Shown here one piece after another: positions 26,708-35,037 of a DNA stretch of 64,000 bases (position 1 is the stretch's first letter; each line of letters begins with the position of its first letter). Origin of the DNA: Hyphomicrobium_A sp963817485 (GTDB taxonomy: Bacteria; Pseudomonadota; Alphaproteobacteria; Rhizobiales; Hyphomicrobiaceae); contig CAWFOR010000021.1 in NCBI GenBank assembly GCA_963817485.1, positions 1 through 64,000 of the forward strand, in the 5' to 3' direction. A program made the position numbers and the translations under genes. The notes beneath the pieces are model-generated. The model saw nothing but the letters and a program-made list of their open reading frames with translations. It was not told where the DNA came from and did no database searches.

Positions 26708-26853
26708 CCTGTCATCCCGGCCAAGCGAGGCGCAACCGAGCGAGACCCGGGACCCAGAGCCCGCCACGGGCTGACTGAAGTATCTCCGACATTCTGGCGC
26801 GGGATCCCGGATCGCCGTCGCGCACGTGGCGCGTCGGCGTCCGCGATGACAGG
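26708..26853. repeat. Intergenic inverted-repeat element, about 146 bp
   Basis: The ends CCTGTCAT (26708) and ATGACAGG (26846-26853) are perfect inverted repeats, and the sequence inside reads CCCGGCCAAGCGAGGCGCAA... GGGATCCCGG..., the composition of the widely dispersed CATCCCGG/CCGGGATG repeats of Hyphomicrobiales. It lies in the efp-epmA divergent gap. It is a different family from the element at 9292 but of similar size. No coding capacity. Confidence 0.7.
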
Positions 26854-26892
26854 TTGTTTGGCGGCGTGCCGGATCAGGTCTAGAGAAGCGCC

Positions 26893-27933
26893 ATGAGCAG
26901 CGATCGTCCCTGGTGGACCCCTGAAGCGTATGCCGACCGGCGTCCATTTCTGGCGCTGCGCGTCCGCATCAAGGCGGCGATCCGCGCCTGGTTTGAGGCC
27001 CAGGGGTTCGTCGAGGTGGAGACCGGCGTCCTGCAGGTCTCACCCGGCAACGAGGCCCACCTGCACGCCTTCGAGACCGAGCTCATCGGGCCCGACCTCA
27101 GCCGCACGACGCTCTACCTGCACACCTCGCCCGAGCTCGCCTGCAAGAAGCTCATGGCCGCGGGCGAGCGCAAGCTCTTTACGTTCGCTCCCGTGTTCCG
27201 CAATCGCGAGCGCGGCGCCTTGCACGCGCCCGAGTTCACCATGCTCGAGTGGTATCGGGCGGAGGAGCCCTACGAGGCGGTGATGGCGGATGCCGCCGCG
27301 ATCCTGAAGCTCGCCGCCGAGACCGCCGACAACCGCTTCGTCTCCTGGCGCGGGGTGACCGCCAATCCGCGCGCCGAGCCCGAACGGCTCACCGTCGCGC
27401 AAGCCTTCGGCCGCTACGCCGGGGTCGATCTGCTCACCAGCATGACAGAGACCGGCAACGACGCGCGCCGTCTCGCCGCCATGGCGGAGGCTGCCGGTGT
27501 CACGCCGCGCGCCGACGATACCTGGTCCGATATATTCTCGAAGGTGCTGACGGCGCTCATCGAGCCCAAGCTCGGCAACGGACGCGCCACGCTGCTCACC
27601 GAATATCCCGCAAGCGAATCCGCATTGGCGCGGCCCTCCGCGCAGGACGCGCGCGTCGCCGAGCGCTTCGAGCTCTACTGCTGCGGGGTGGAGCTCGCCA
27701 ACGGCTTTGGCGAGCTGACCGATGCGGACGAGCAGCGCAGGCTGCTCGAGGCGGAGATGGCTAAGAAGGAGGCACGCTACGGCGAGCGCTATCCTCTGGA
27801 CGAGGATTTTCTCGCCGCACTGGCGCAGATGCCGCCCGCTGCGGGCTGCGCCCTCGGCTTCGAGCGCCTCGTAATGCTGGCGACGGGGGCGACGCGCATC
27901 GATCAAGTCATCTGGACCCCGTTCAATTCATAG
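26893..27933 (+). CDS. epmA: EF-P lysine ligase EpmA (PoxA/GenX)
   Basis: 346 residues resembling the catalytic domain of class II lysyl-tRNA synthetase without an anticodon-binding domain. Motif 2 is seen in FTFAPVFRNRERGALHAPEFTML (split here) and motif 3 in AAGCALGFERLVMLATGATR. HTSPELACKKLMAAG and the C-terminal VIWTPFNS are also typical. It transfers (R)-beta-lysine to Lys34 of EF-P. It is divergent from efp, separated by a repeat element. Length fits EpmA and not LysS. Confidence 0.95.
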   Translation: MSSDRPWWTPEAYADRRPFLALRVRIKAAIRAWFEAQGFVEVETGVLQVSPGNEAHLHAFETELIGPDLSRTTLYLHTSPELACKKLMAAGERKLFTFAPVFRNRERGALHAPEFTMLEWYRAEEPYEAVMADAAAILKLAAETADNRFVSWRGVTANPRAEPERLTVAQAFGRYAGVDLLTSMTETGNDARRLAAMAEAAGVTPRADDTWSDIFSKVLTALIEPKLGNGRATLLTEYPASESALARPSAQDARVAERFELYCCGVELANGFGELTDADEQRRLLEAEMAKKEARYGERYPLDEDFLAALAQMPPAAGCALGFERLVMLATGATRIDQVIWTPFNS

Positions 27934-27960
27934 CGATCGTTTGCTTGCAGACCTTCGAGC

Positions 27961-28662
27961 GTGGAACCGCATGGTATTTACGCGCCAATTTCTCTCGCGC
28001 GAAGCCGACTCGCTGCTATTATAGAGCTCGGCTACGAGAAGAAGGCGCAAGCGAAGGACATCGCGGGGGTGCTCGATGCACTCCACATCGAAGACGCCAC
28101 TCTCGTGACGCACGACATCGGCAACATGGTCGGCTATGCGTTCGCCGCGCAGTATCCGACCCGCGTCACGCGGTGGGTCGCCATGGACGCGCCGCTCCCC
28201 GGCATCGGCCCGTGGGACGAGATCCTCAAGAACCCGCTGCTGTGGCACTTCAATTTCCGCGGTCCCGACGCCGAGCGGCTGGTCGCCGGGCGCGAGCGCA
28301 TCTACCTCGACCAATTCTATAACGAGCTATCCGCCGATCCGAAGGGCATCGACGAGGAGACGCGCCAGCATTACGCCGAGCTCTACGCTCGACCTGGCGC
28401 CATGCACTCCGCCTTCAATCAGTTCGCCGCGTTCTCCCAGGACGCGATCGACAACAAGGAGCTTGTCGCCAAAGGCAAGCTCAAGATGCCGGTGCTGGCC
28501 ATCGGCGCGGAGAAGTCCTTCGGCACGGCGATGGCGGATGATCTGCGTTTCGTGGCGGACAATGTCACCGGCGTGGTGATCGCCGCCTCGGGGCACTGGC
28601 TGATGGAGGAGCAGCCCACGGCGACGATTGCCGCCATTCGGGCCTTCCTCGACCAGAAGTGA
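27961..28662 (+). pseudogene. Alpha/beta hydrolase (epoxide hydrolase / haloalkane dehalogenase type), 5' truncated
   Basis: From about 28024 the frame gives a good match to the C-terminal two thirds of the family: GYEKKAQAKDIAGVLDAL, the nucleophile elbow VTHDIGNMVGYAFA, WVAMDAPLPGIGPWDEI, a cap domain and the catalytic His in SGHWLMEEQP. The first 80-90 residues, including the HGFP oxyanion motif, are missing, and the 60 bases upstream do not encode them in any frame. A GTG at 27961 could initiate, but the product would lack part of the core sheet. I read it as a truncated gene. Confidence 0.65.
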
Positions 28663-28693
28663 GACTTTGCGACGTTCGCGGATGTTTCTGCTC

Positions 28694-29611
28694 TCACTCC
28701 GGCAGCGGGATGAATTCGCTCGCGTCGCCCGGCACGCTCGCAAAGCGCTTGGCCTTCCAATCTACCTTGGCCGCGTCGATGCGGTCCTTCGACGAGGACA
28801 CGAAATTCCACCAGATGTGGCGCGGCCCGTCCATCGGCTCGCCGCCGAGCAGCATGAGGCGCGCCTGCGACACCGCGAGGATCGAGATGCGGTCGCCGGG
28901 GCGGAACACGAGCAGCCGCCCGGCCGTGAACATCTCGCCCGCAATGTCGATCTCGCCTGAGGCGATGAACACCGCGCGCTCGTCGTAGTCGGGGTCGAGC
29001 GGCAGCACGGCGCCCGGCGCCAACACGGCCTCGGCATAGAACGCGGGATGCGGAAATGCGGCGGGAGAGGTCTCGCCGTAGAGCATCCCCATGATGACGC
29101 GCACCGTCTTGCCGTCGCCGGCAATGCGCGGCAGCTCGCCCGCGTCGTGATGGGCAAACGCAGGGGCGCCTTCCTCGTGCGACTTCGGCAGCGCCGCCCA
29201 AGCTTGTATGCCAAACAAGCGCGGCCCCTTGGCGCGCTGCTCGGGGCCCGTGCGCTCCGAATGCACGATGCCGCGCCCCGCCGACATGAGGTTCAGTTCG
29301 CCCGGCTTGATCGAGAGCGCAGTGCCGAGGCTGTCGCGGTGCACGATCTCGCCATCGAAAAGGTAGGTGACGGTCGCGAGCCCGATGTGGGGATGCGGGC
29401 GCACGTCGATACCCGAGCCGATCAGGAACTCGGCCGGGCCCATTTGATCGAAGAAGATGAAAGGTCCGACCATCTGCTTGCCGGCCGCCGGCAGCGCGCG
29501 GCGCACGGAGAACCCGCCGAGGTCGCGGGCACGCGGCACGATCACCTGCTCGATGGCATCGCAGGAGCGGGGATTGCCGGGCTCGGGGTCGTTGTCGGGC
29601 TGCCAGCTCAT
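28694..29611 (-). CDS. Pirin family protein (bicupin)
   Basis: 305 residues of two cupin domains. The N-terminal domain has the pirin signature VRPHPHIGLATVTYLFDGEI with the His-x-His metal ligands, then SAGRGIVHSERTGPE. The C-terminal region has GPRHIWWNFVSSSKDRIDAA, also family-typical. Some bacterial pirins act as quercetinases or bind pyruvate dehydrogenase; which applies here is unknown. It is convergent with the truncated hydrolase and divergent from the SDR gene at 29737. Confidence 0.92.
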   Translation of the reverse strand: MSWQPDNDPEPGNPRSCDAIEQVIVPRARDLGGFSVRRALPAAGKQMVGPFIFFDQMGPAEFLIGSGIDVRPHPHIGLATVTYLFDGEIVHRDSLGTALSIKPGELNLMSAGRGIVHSERTGPEQRAKGPRLFGIQAWAALPKSHEEGAPAFAHHDAGELPRIAGDGKTVRVIMGMLYGETSPAAFPHPAFYAEAVLAPGAVLPLDPDYDERAVFIASGEIDIAGEMFTAGRLLVFRPGDRISILAVSQARLMLLGGEPMDGPRHIWWNFVSSSKDRIDAAKVDWKAKRFASVPGDASEFIPLPE

Positions 29612-29736
29612 AATCGACCTCTGAGTTCACCTCGGGGCATGTCGCCGCCGGTGCGTCTCGGCTATAGGATGCAACGTTATGGCTCGGGCGCGCGCGGTCA
29701 AGGCCACCCGGGGCGAGAAGCAATCATAACCAGCGG

Positions 29737-30469
29737 GTGAGCAAAATGCCGGGCAGTCTCGAAGGCAAAGTTGCCGTCGTCACGGGAGTGAGCCACGCGG
29801 GCCAAGTCGGTCAGGCCGTCGCGAAGGACCTCGCCGCCCAGGGCGCGGCGCTCGTGATCTGCGCACGCACGCAAGCGAACGTCGAGGCTCGGGCCACGGA
29901 GCTGCGAGAAGAAGGCGCACGCGTCCACGCCGTTGCCGCCTCCCTCACCGAGGAGCCGGACGTGTTGCGCCTCATCGACGAGACGCTCGCCGCCTATTCG
30001 CGCATCGACATCCTGGTCAATCTGGCGGGCGGCCTCACGCTCTATAAGCCTGCCGTCGAATTCAGCCTCGCAGATTGGAACCGGGAGCTGAACAATAACC
30101 TCCTGAGCGCGTTCCTCGTCTCGCGCGCCGCCTTCCCGCACATGGCCAATGCGGGCTCCGGGTCGATCGTGAACTTCGCGCGGGCCGGGCTCTCGCAGGC
30201 GAACATGGTCGCCTATAATTGCGCCAAGGCCGGCGTTGAGGCGCTGACGCGCACGTTTGCGCTCGAGGGCCGCGACGCGGGAATACGCGTCAATGCCGTG
30301 GCGCCGGGACTGGTCGACACGGAGTTCGAACATCGCGGCCATGAAGCCGAAGGACATGAAACGGTGGGCCAAGCGCGACGACATTGCCGAGGCGGTTGTG
30401 TTCCTTGCCTCGCCCGCATCCGAGGGCATCACCGGGCAGGTGATCGCAGTGACGGGCTGGGGCATCTGA
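29737..30469 (+). CDS. Short-chain dehydrogenase/reductase, frame-disrupted near the 3' end
   Basis: The first frame holds the cofactor motif VTGVSHAGQVGQAVA, NLAGG (for NNAG) near residue 90 and the Tyr-Lys pair in VAYNCAKAG. After VAPGLVDTEF the frame shifts: NIAAMKPKDMKRWAKRDDIA, ASPASEGITGQVIAVTGWGI lie in the next frame to 30469. One extra G in TTCGAACATC near 30330 explains it. The residue 13 before the active Tyr, normally Ser, is Phe within IVNFARAGL, so either a codon is lost or catalysis is impaired. GTG 29737 and ATG 29746 are both possible starts. Substrate unknown. Confidence 0.78.
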
Positions 30470-30491
30470 CGGCACCACGTGGAGGCTTGCC

Positions 30492-32027
30492 ATGACCGCG
30501 GAAGAAGCCCAGCTCAGCGGGCCCGATTTCACGCAAGGGATCGAAGCCGCTCGCCTCGCCGACGGCGCCATGATGCTCGGCTACGCCAACGGGGAAGCCG
30601 TGCTGCTGGCGCGGCGTGGGGCAGAGATCTTCGCCATCGGCGCCGTCTGCACGCACTACAACGGCCCGCTCGCAGAAGGGCTGTTGGTCGATGACACTGT
30701 GCGCTGCCCCTGGCACCACGCGTGCTTCAGTTTGCGTACGGGAGAAGCTCTGCGAGCTCCGGCGTTGAACCCGGTTGCGTGCTGGAAGGTCGAGCAGGCC
30801 GCCGGCAAGGTCTTCGTGCGCGAGAAGGCGAAGAAGCAACCGGCCGAGAAGCGGGCGGCGACCGCGGCGATGCCGAGGACGATCGTCATCATCGGCGGCG
30901 GCGCGGCGGGCAACGCGGCAGCCGAGATGCTGAGGCGCGAGGGCTACGGCGGCTCGATCACCATGCTCAGCGCCGACGATGCGGCCCCTTACGACCGGCC
31001 GAACCTGTCGAAGGACTTTCTCGCCGGCAAGGCGCCGGAGGACTGGATCCCGCTGCGCTCGGCCGACTTCTACAAGAAGAAAGAGATCGCGGTCCGGCTC
31101 GATGCGTCCGTCGCCTCCCTCGATCCGCAAGGCCGCGCGGTAGCGATGTCCGACGGCAGCCGTGTCCCCTTCGATGCGCTCCTGCTCGCGACCGGCGCGC
31201 GCGTCGTGCGCCTCGACGTACCGGGCGCAGACTTGCCCCACGTGCACTATCTGCGCACGCTCGACGACAGCACTGCGCTGATCGCGGCTGCGGAGCGGGC
31301 TCGGCGCGTCGTCGTGATCGGCGCGAGCTTCATCGGGCTCGAGACGGCGGCAGCGCTGCGCGAGCGCGGGCTCGAGGTGCACGTCGTCGGTCCGCAGGCG
31401 CGGCCGCTCGAGCGCGTGCTGGGGCCCGAGCTCGGCGACATGGTGAAGGCAATCCACGAGCGGCACGGCGTCGTCTTTCACTTCAACGCGAGCGCCACCG
31501 CCATCGACCGCGAGGCCGTTACGCTCAAGACCGGCGAACGCATCGCCGCCGACCTCGTCGTCGCCGGCATCGGCGTGCGGCCGGAGACCGGGCTCGCCGA
31601 TCAGGCAGGCCTCAAGGTGGGCAATGGCGTCGAGGTCGATCAATACCTCGAAACGAGCGCACCCGGCATTTTCGCCGCGGGCGACATCGCGCGCTGGCCC
31701 GATCCGCACACGGGCAAGCGCATCCGCGTCGAGCACTGGGTCGTCGCCGAACGGCAGGGGCAGACGGCCGCGCGCAACATGCTGGGGCTGCGCGAGCCGT
31801 TCGACGCCGTGCCGTTCTTCTGGAGCCAGCACTACGACTTGCAGATCAACTACGTGGGCCACGCGGAAGCCTGGGACCGCGTCGAGATCGAGGGCAAGCC
31901 GGCGGATCGCGATTGCGAGGTCGGCTATTTCGAGGGCGGCCGCAAGGTCGCGGTGGCCACGGTCGGGCGCGATCTCGACAGCCTGCGGGCGGAAGTGGAG
32001 CTGGAGCGCAGCCGCGCAGGCGCTTAG
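30492..32027 (+). CDS. Rieske-type FAD-dependent NAD(P)H oxidoreductase (AIFM3/ferredoxin reductase-like)
   Basis: 511 residues. An N-terminal Rieske domain binds 2Fe-2S through Cys53, His55, Cys72 and His75 (CTHYNGPL and CPWHHACF). After a Lys-rich linker comes a ferredoxin reductase module with the FAD motif IVIIGGGAAGNAAAEML, the NAD motif VVVIGASFIGLETAAAL, and the second FAD motif APGIFAAGDIARWPD, followed by the C-terminal reductase domain (WSQHYDLQINYVG). This fusion resembles apoptosis-inducing factor-like 3 proteins and bacterial homologues. It starts 22 bases after the SDR stop, so both may be co-transcribed. Electron acceptor unknown. Confidence 0.9.
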   Translation: MTAEEAQLSGPDFTQGIEAARLADGAMMLGYANGEAVLLARRGAEIFAIGAVCTHYNGPLAEGLLVDDTVRCPWHHACFSLRTGEALRAPALNPVACWKVEQAAGKVFVREKAKKQPAEKRAATAAMPRTIVIIGGGAAGNAAAEMLRREGYGGSITMLSADDAAPYDRPNLSKDFLAGKAPEDWIPLRSADFYKKKEIAVRLDASVASLDPQGRAVAMSDGSRVPFDALLLATGARVVRLDVPGADLPHVHYLRTLDDSTALIAAAERARRVVVIGASFIGLETAAALRERGLEVHVVGPQARPLERVLGPELGDMVKAIHERHGVVFHFNASATAIDREAVTLKTGERIAADLVVAGIGVRPETGLADQAGLKVGNGVEVDQYLETSAPGIFAAGDIARWPDPHTGKRIRVEHWVVAERQGQTAARNMLGLREPFDAVPFFWSQHYDLQINYVGHAEAWDRVEIEGKPADRDCEVGYFEGGRKVAVATVGRDLDSLRAEVELERSRAGA

Positions 32028-32038
32028 CCGGCGCGGCT

Positions 32039-32221
32039 CTAGGCGGTGGCGGGCTCCGCGCTCACCTCGGGCGGATCAATCGTCGATGCTTCCGGACATG
32101 GGTGCGGCTCGGAAGCGAGCAGGGTCGCGACCTGGCACGCATGCGCCCATGCCAAGCCGGGATCGTCGTTCTGGAAGAACTGCGACAACGCGAGCGTGAT
32201 GTGCGGATCGGGTTGCAGCAT
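32039..32221 (-). CDS. Small acidic protein, unknown
   Basis: 60 residues from the ATG at 32219-32221, with GAGGG upstream. The sequence is polar and acidic (QFFQNDDPGLAWAHACQVAT) with two Cys residues and an ordinary tail. It begins 12 bases after the stop of the conserved small protein at 32233, so the two form a small minus-strand operon. No family recognised. Confidence 0.45.
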   Translation of the reverse strand: MLQPDPHITLALSQFFQNDDPGLAWAHACQVATLLASEPHPCPEASTIDPPEVSAEPATA

Positions 32222-32232
32222 GAGCTGGGCCC

Positions 32233-32439
32233 TCAGATTTTTGCGAAACGCCCAGCGGGCTGACAGGTGATCCTACTGATGTACTGATTGGGATGCGAGG
32301 CAACCCACTTTGCACCTTCGACCTGCGACGCCATGAGGCAGCCGACCATGGTCGTATCCTCCTTTAGAGGAATAGGCGCGAGCTCGTGGCAGGCGGCGCC
32401 TTCGACAATCGAGCAAACGCTGAACACCAACTGAAGCAT
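32233..32439 (-). CDS. Conserved small Cys-containing secreted protein
   Basis: 68 residues from the ATG at 32437-32439 with AGGAG eight bases upstream; the longer open frame lacks such a site. The start MLQLVFSVCSIVEGAACHEL is hydrophobic and signal-like, then IPLKEDTTMVGCLMASQVEG, AKWVASHPNQYISRITCQPA and a GRFAKI end. I have seen similar short proteins of about 70 residues in many Hyphomicrobiales, all with a conserved Cys pattern and a GK/RxAKI end; their role is unknown. Confidence 0.68.
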   Translation of the reverse strand: MLQLVFSVCSIVEGAACHELAPIPLKEDTTMVGCLMASQVEGAKWVASHPNQYISRITCQPAGRFAKI

Positions 32440-32687
32440 GGCCGCACTCCTGGCGGATGCCGGCAAGCTCGGCGACTTGGACTTGCGAAATCGGCAACGC
32501 CGCGAATGTCCGGCCGGTTCCAATTGGAAAACGATCGGCAATTCGGGCTGCGAAAACGCCAGGGCCAAATCAAAACGGCTGGAGGAACCGCCGCACCCGC
32601 GCGTGCGTATCTCTCGGCACGCAAAGCAAAGTTACGGGGGTGTCGTAAAGAAAACGGGCGAATAAAATCGAGAATTGGAGATAGAGA

Positions 32688-32876
32688 ATGGCGACGGTGA
32701 CCTTCGAGCAAACGAGACGGAGCTACGTCGATCCCGGCAACAAGTATCCGGCTCCCGAGGACGCGGATTTCGCGGCGCACCTGCGCACCTACCGCGCGTT
32801 CATCCGCTACACGATCATCTTCGCCGCGCACGTCGCGGTAATCCTCGCGCTGATGACCTATTTCCTCACCGGCTGA
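32688..32876 (+). CDS. aa3-type cytochrome c oxidase subunit IV
   Basis: 62 residues: a polar N-terminus, then DFAAHLRTYRAFIRYTIIFA leading into a single membrane span ending ALMTYFLTG. The HLRTYRAFIRYT signature is that of the small bacterial subunit IV (Pfam aa3-type). GGAGATAGAG lies upstream of the ATG. It is separate from ctaD (4.4 kb away on the other strand), as in many Hyphomicrobiales. Confidence 0.88.
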   Translation: MATVTFEQTRRSYVDPGNKYPAPEDADFAAHLRTYRAFIRYTIIFAAHVAVILALMTYFLTG

Positions 32877-32909
32877 CGGGTGACACCGCTCGTGCCGCGT
32901 TGCGCTGCT

Positions 32910-33656
32910 CTAATACCCGTTCCAATAGCCGAATTGATAGTTGAGGCCGACGCGCACGAGGCTGCCGTCGGTATCGAGCGTCCACGAGTACGTGTTCCCG
33001 TTCGAGACGCCAGACACGTTGACCGAGCCAAAGTCGAAGTAGAGATACTCGAGCTTCACGGTCCACTGCCCGCTGATGACCGTCTCGAAGCCGCCGCCGA
33101 CAGTCCAGCCGTTGCGGAAGGACTCGTTCTGCGCATTGACCGCCACCGTGCACGGCGGGAACGTGCACGCGGTGACCACGGAGGCCGTGGTGTCGGCGCC
33201 GATGTATCCCAACGTAGCGTACAGCAGCGACTGGTTGAACAGGATGCCGAGCCTGCCACGCAGCGTCAGGTAGAAGTCGATGTCCGTGCCGGTGGACGTA
33301 TTGTAGATGAAGGGGACGTATGCCTGCGTCGCGCTCCCGCCGAGCCCGAGCTCGCCGAGGTCGCCCTCTAGGCCATAGAGCACGGGGCCGAGCTGCCAGT
33401 TGTAGCCGAGCTGCACGCCGCCGGTGAACCCGCTCGGGGCCCAGCTCCAATAATCGCTCGCCGCGTTGACGCCGTTGTTGTCGTAGGCAGTAGTGCTGCC
33501 CCACGCGCCGCCGAGGTTGGCTCCGAGATAGAGGCCGCTCCACGTATGAACCGGAAGCACCTCGGTGGTCGAGTACGGCCCAGCGATGCTGCTCTGCGGG
33601 CCGATTGCAAACAAGAACGCAACGCACAGCACAAGCACCGACTGGATACGACGCAT
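32910..33656 (-). CDS. Outer-membrane beta-barrel protein (Omp25/RopB-like)
   Basis: 248 residues with a signal peptide (MRRIQSVLVLCVAFLFAIG, cut after SIA). The mature part alternates hydrophobic and polar residues: WSGLYLGANLGGAWG, GFTGGVQLGYNWQLGPVLYG, FYLTLRGRLGIL, GWTVGGGFETVISGQWTVKLEYLYFDFG and a final LVRVGLNYQFGYWNGY, the usual pattern of the 8-stranded Omp25/RopB barrels, with a C-terminal aromatic for BAM recognition. These are abundant structural proteins of Hyphomicrobiales outer membranes. Confidence 0.88.
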   Translation of the reverse strand: MRRIQSVLVLCVAFLFAIGPQSSIAGPYSTTEVLPVHTWSGLYLGANLGGAWGSTTAYDNNGVNAASDYWSWAPSGFTGGVQLGYNWQLGPVLYGLEGDLGELGLGGSATQAYVPFIYNTSTGTDIDFYLTLRGRLGILFNQSLLYATLGYIGADTTASVVTACTFPPCTVAVNAQNESFRNGWTVGGGFETVISGQWTVKLEYLYFDFGSVNVSGVSNGNTYSWTLDTDGSLVRVGLNYQFGYWNGY

Positions 33657-33861
33657 GGACCCCTACCCCTCTTATTCGCTACGGATGCGCCACTGACTTG
33701 GACGCTCTGCCTACGCCAAAACGGGCACGCGGTATCGGGGTGGGGAAATCATGTCCCCGATATCAACAAGCGCCCAACTGATCTGATTCAGGTGTGGTAG
33801 AGGCGGCACAAGCGGGTGCAACCGCCTCTCGAACCCCGCAGCATCGTCAAGGGAGTGAGCC

Positions 33862-34941
33862 ATGACCGCCTTCCGGCAGACGCTGAGGACCGCAGCCGAC
33901 CTTGCGGACGCGGGGCTTATCTCACGCACGCGCGCGGCCGCGATCGAGGCCGTCGCCGAGCGCTACGCGGTCGCGGTTACGCCGGCGATGGCCGCGCTCA
34001 TCGACGCGAGCGATCCCACCGACCCCATCGCGCGACAATTCATCCCGGATCCGCGCGAGCTTGACCGCCGCGAGGAGGAACGCGACGACCCCATCGGCGA
34101 CGGGCTCAAGAGCCCACTCGCGGGCCTCGTCCACCGCTACCGCGACCGCGTGCTGCTGAAGCTCATCTCCGCCTGCCCCGTTTATTGCCGGTTCTGCTTC
34201 CGGCGCGAGATGGTCGGGCCCGGCAAGAGCCCTGCGCTATCGGACGAGCAGCTCGGCGCCGCGCTGGACTACATCCGCGGTCATCCCGAGATTTGGGAGG
34301 TGATCCTGACGGGCGGCGACCCGCTCATCCTATCGCCGCGCCGGGTCGCGGAGGTGACGGCCGCCCTCGGTGCCATCCCCCACGTCAAGGTCCTGCGCTG
34401 GCACACGCGCGTTCCGGCCGTTGCGCCCGAGCGCGTCACGGCCGAGCTTGCCACCAGCTTGCGCTCGCAGAACCAGGCGGTGTTCGTGGCGCTTCATGCC
34501 AACCACCCGCGCGAGATGACCGCGGCGGCGCGCTCCGCCTGCGCCCGCCTCGTCGACGGCGGGATCGCGATGGTGAGCCAGACCGTGCTCCTGCGCGGCA
34601 TCAATGATGACGCCGACACGCTCGAGGCGCTGATGCGCGCCTTCGTCGAAGCACGCGTGAAGCCCTACTACCTGCACCACGGCGACCTCGCGCCGGGCAC
34701 CGCGCACCTACGCACGACCATCGCCGAGGGGCAGGCCCTGATGCGCGCACTGCGCGAGCGCCTGTCGGGGCTCGCGCTGCCGCTGTACGTGCTCGACATC
34801 CCCGGCGCGCACGGCAAGGTGCCAATAGGCCCGAGCTATCTCTCGAAAGACCCCAACGCCGGCTACATCGTCGAGGACGTACACGGAACTCCCCACGCCT
34901 ATGTGGATTGCTGCGCGCTTCCCTCCACCGACGCGCCTTAA
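33862..34941 (+). CDS. epmB: EF-P beta-lysylation protein EpmB (lysine 2,3-aminomutase family)
   Basis: 359 residues. The radical SAM cluster CPVYCRFCFRR (Cx3Cx2C) is preceded by DGLKSPLAGLVHRYRDRVLL, and LTGGDPLILSPRRV, LRWHTRVPAVAPERVT, HANHPREMT, LRGINDDADTLEALM and the PYYLHHGDLAPGTAHLR motif follow, matching the PLP-binding aminomutase fold. It lacks the C-terminal oligomerisation extension of clostridial KamA, in line with EpmB. It supplies (R)-beta-lysine to EpmA for EF-P. AGGGAGTG lies before the ATG. Confidence 0.9.
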   Translation: MTAFRQTLRTAADLADAGLISRTRAAAIEAVAERYAVAVTPAMAALIDASDPTDPIARQFIPDPRELDRREEERDDPIGDGLKSPLAGLVHRYRDRVLLKLISACPVYCRFCFRREMVGPGKSPALSDEQLGAALDYIRGHPEIWEVILTGGDPLILSPRRVAEVTAALGAIPHVKVLRWHTRVPAVAPERVTAELATSLRSQNQAVFVALHANHPREMTAAARSACARLVDGGIAMVSQTVLLRGINDDADTLEALMRAFVEARVKPYYLHHGDLAPGTAHLRTTIAEGQALMRALRERLSGLALPLYVLDIPGAHGKVPIGPSYLSKDPNAGYIVEDVHGTPHAYVDCCALPSTDAP

Positions 34942-34959
34942 GTCCGGTTGCGGCCCCCC

Positions 34960-34973
34960 CTGATCTGGGTCAG
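34960..34973. promoter_or_regulatory. Degenerate FNR/FixK-type box upstream of the molybdopterin oxidoreductase
   Basis: CTGATCTGGGTCAG is a dyad close to the FixK consensus TTGAT-N4-ATCAA, differing in the outermost bases and one inner base. It ends about 65 bases before the ATG at 35038. A regulator of this family is encoded at 39133, so oxygen-responsive control is plausible but not shown. Confidence 0.35.
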
Positions 34974-35037
34974 AGTGACGCAACGCTACGCGACCGCCAA
35001 GGTCCGGCAAAGGGCTCGATCCCAGGGGAGAAACAGC

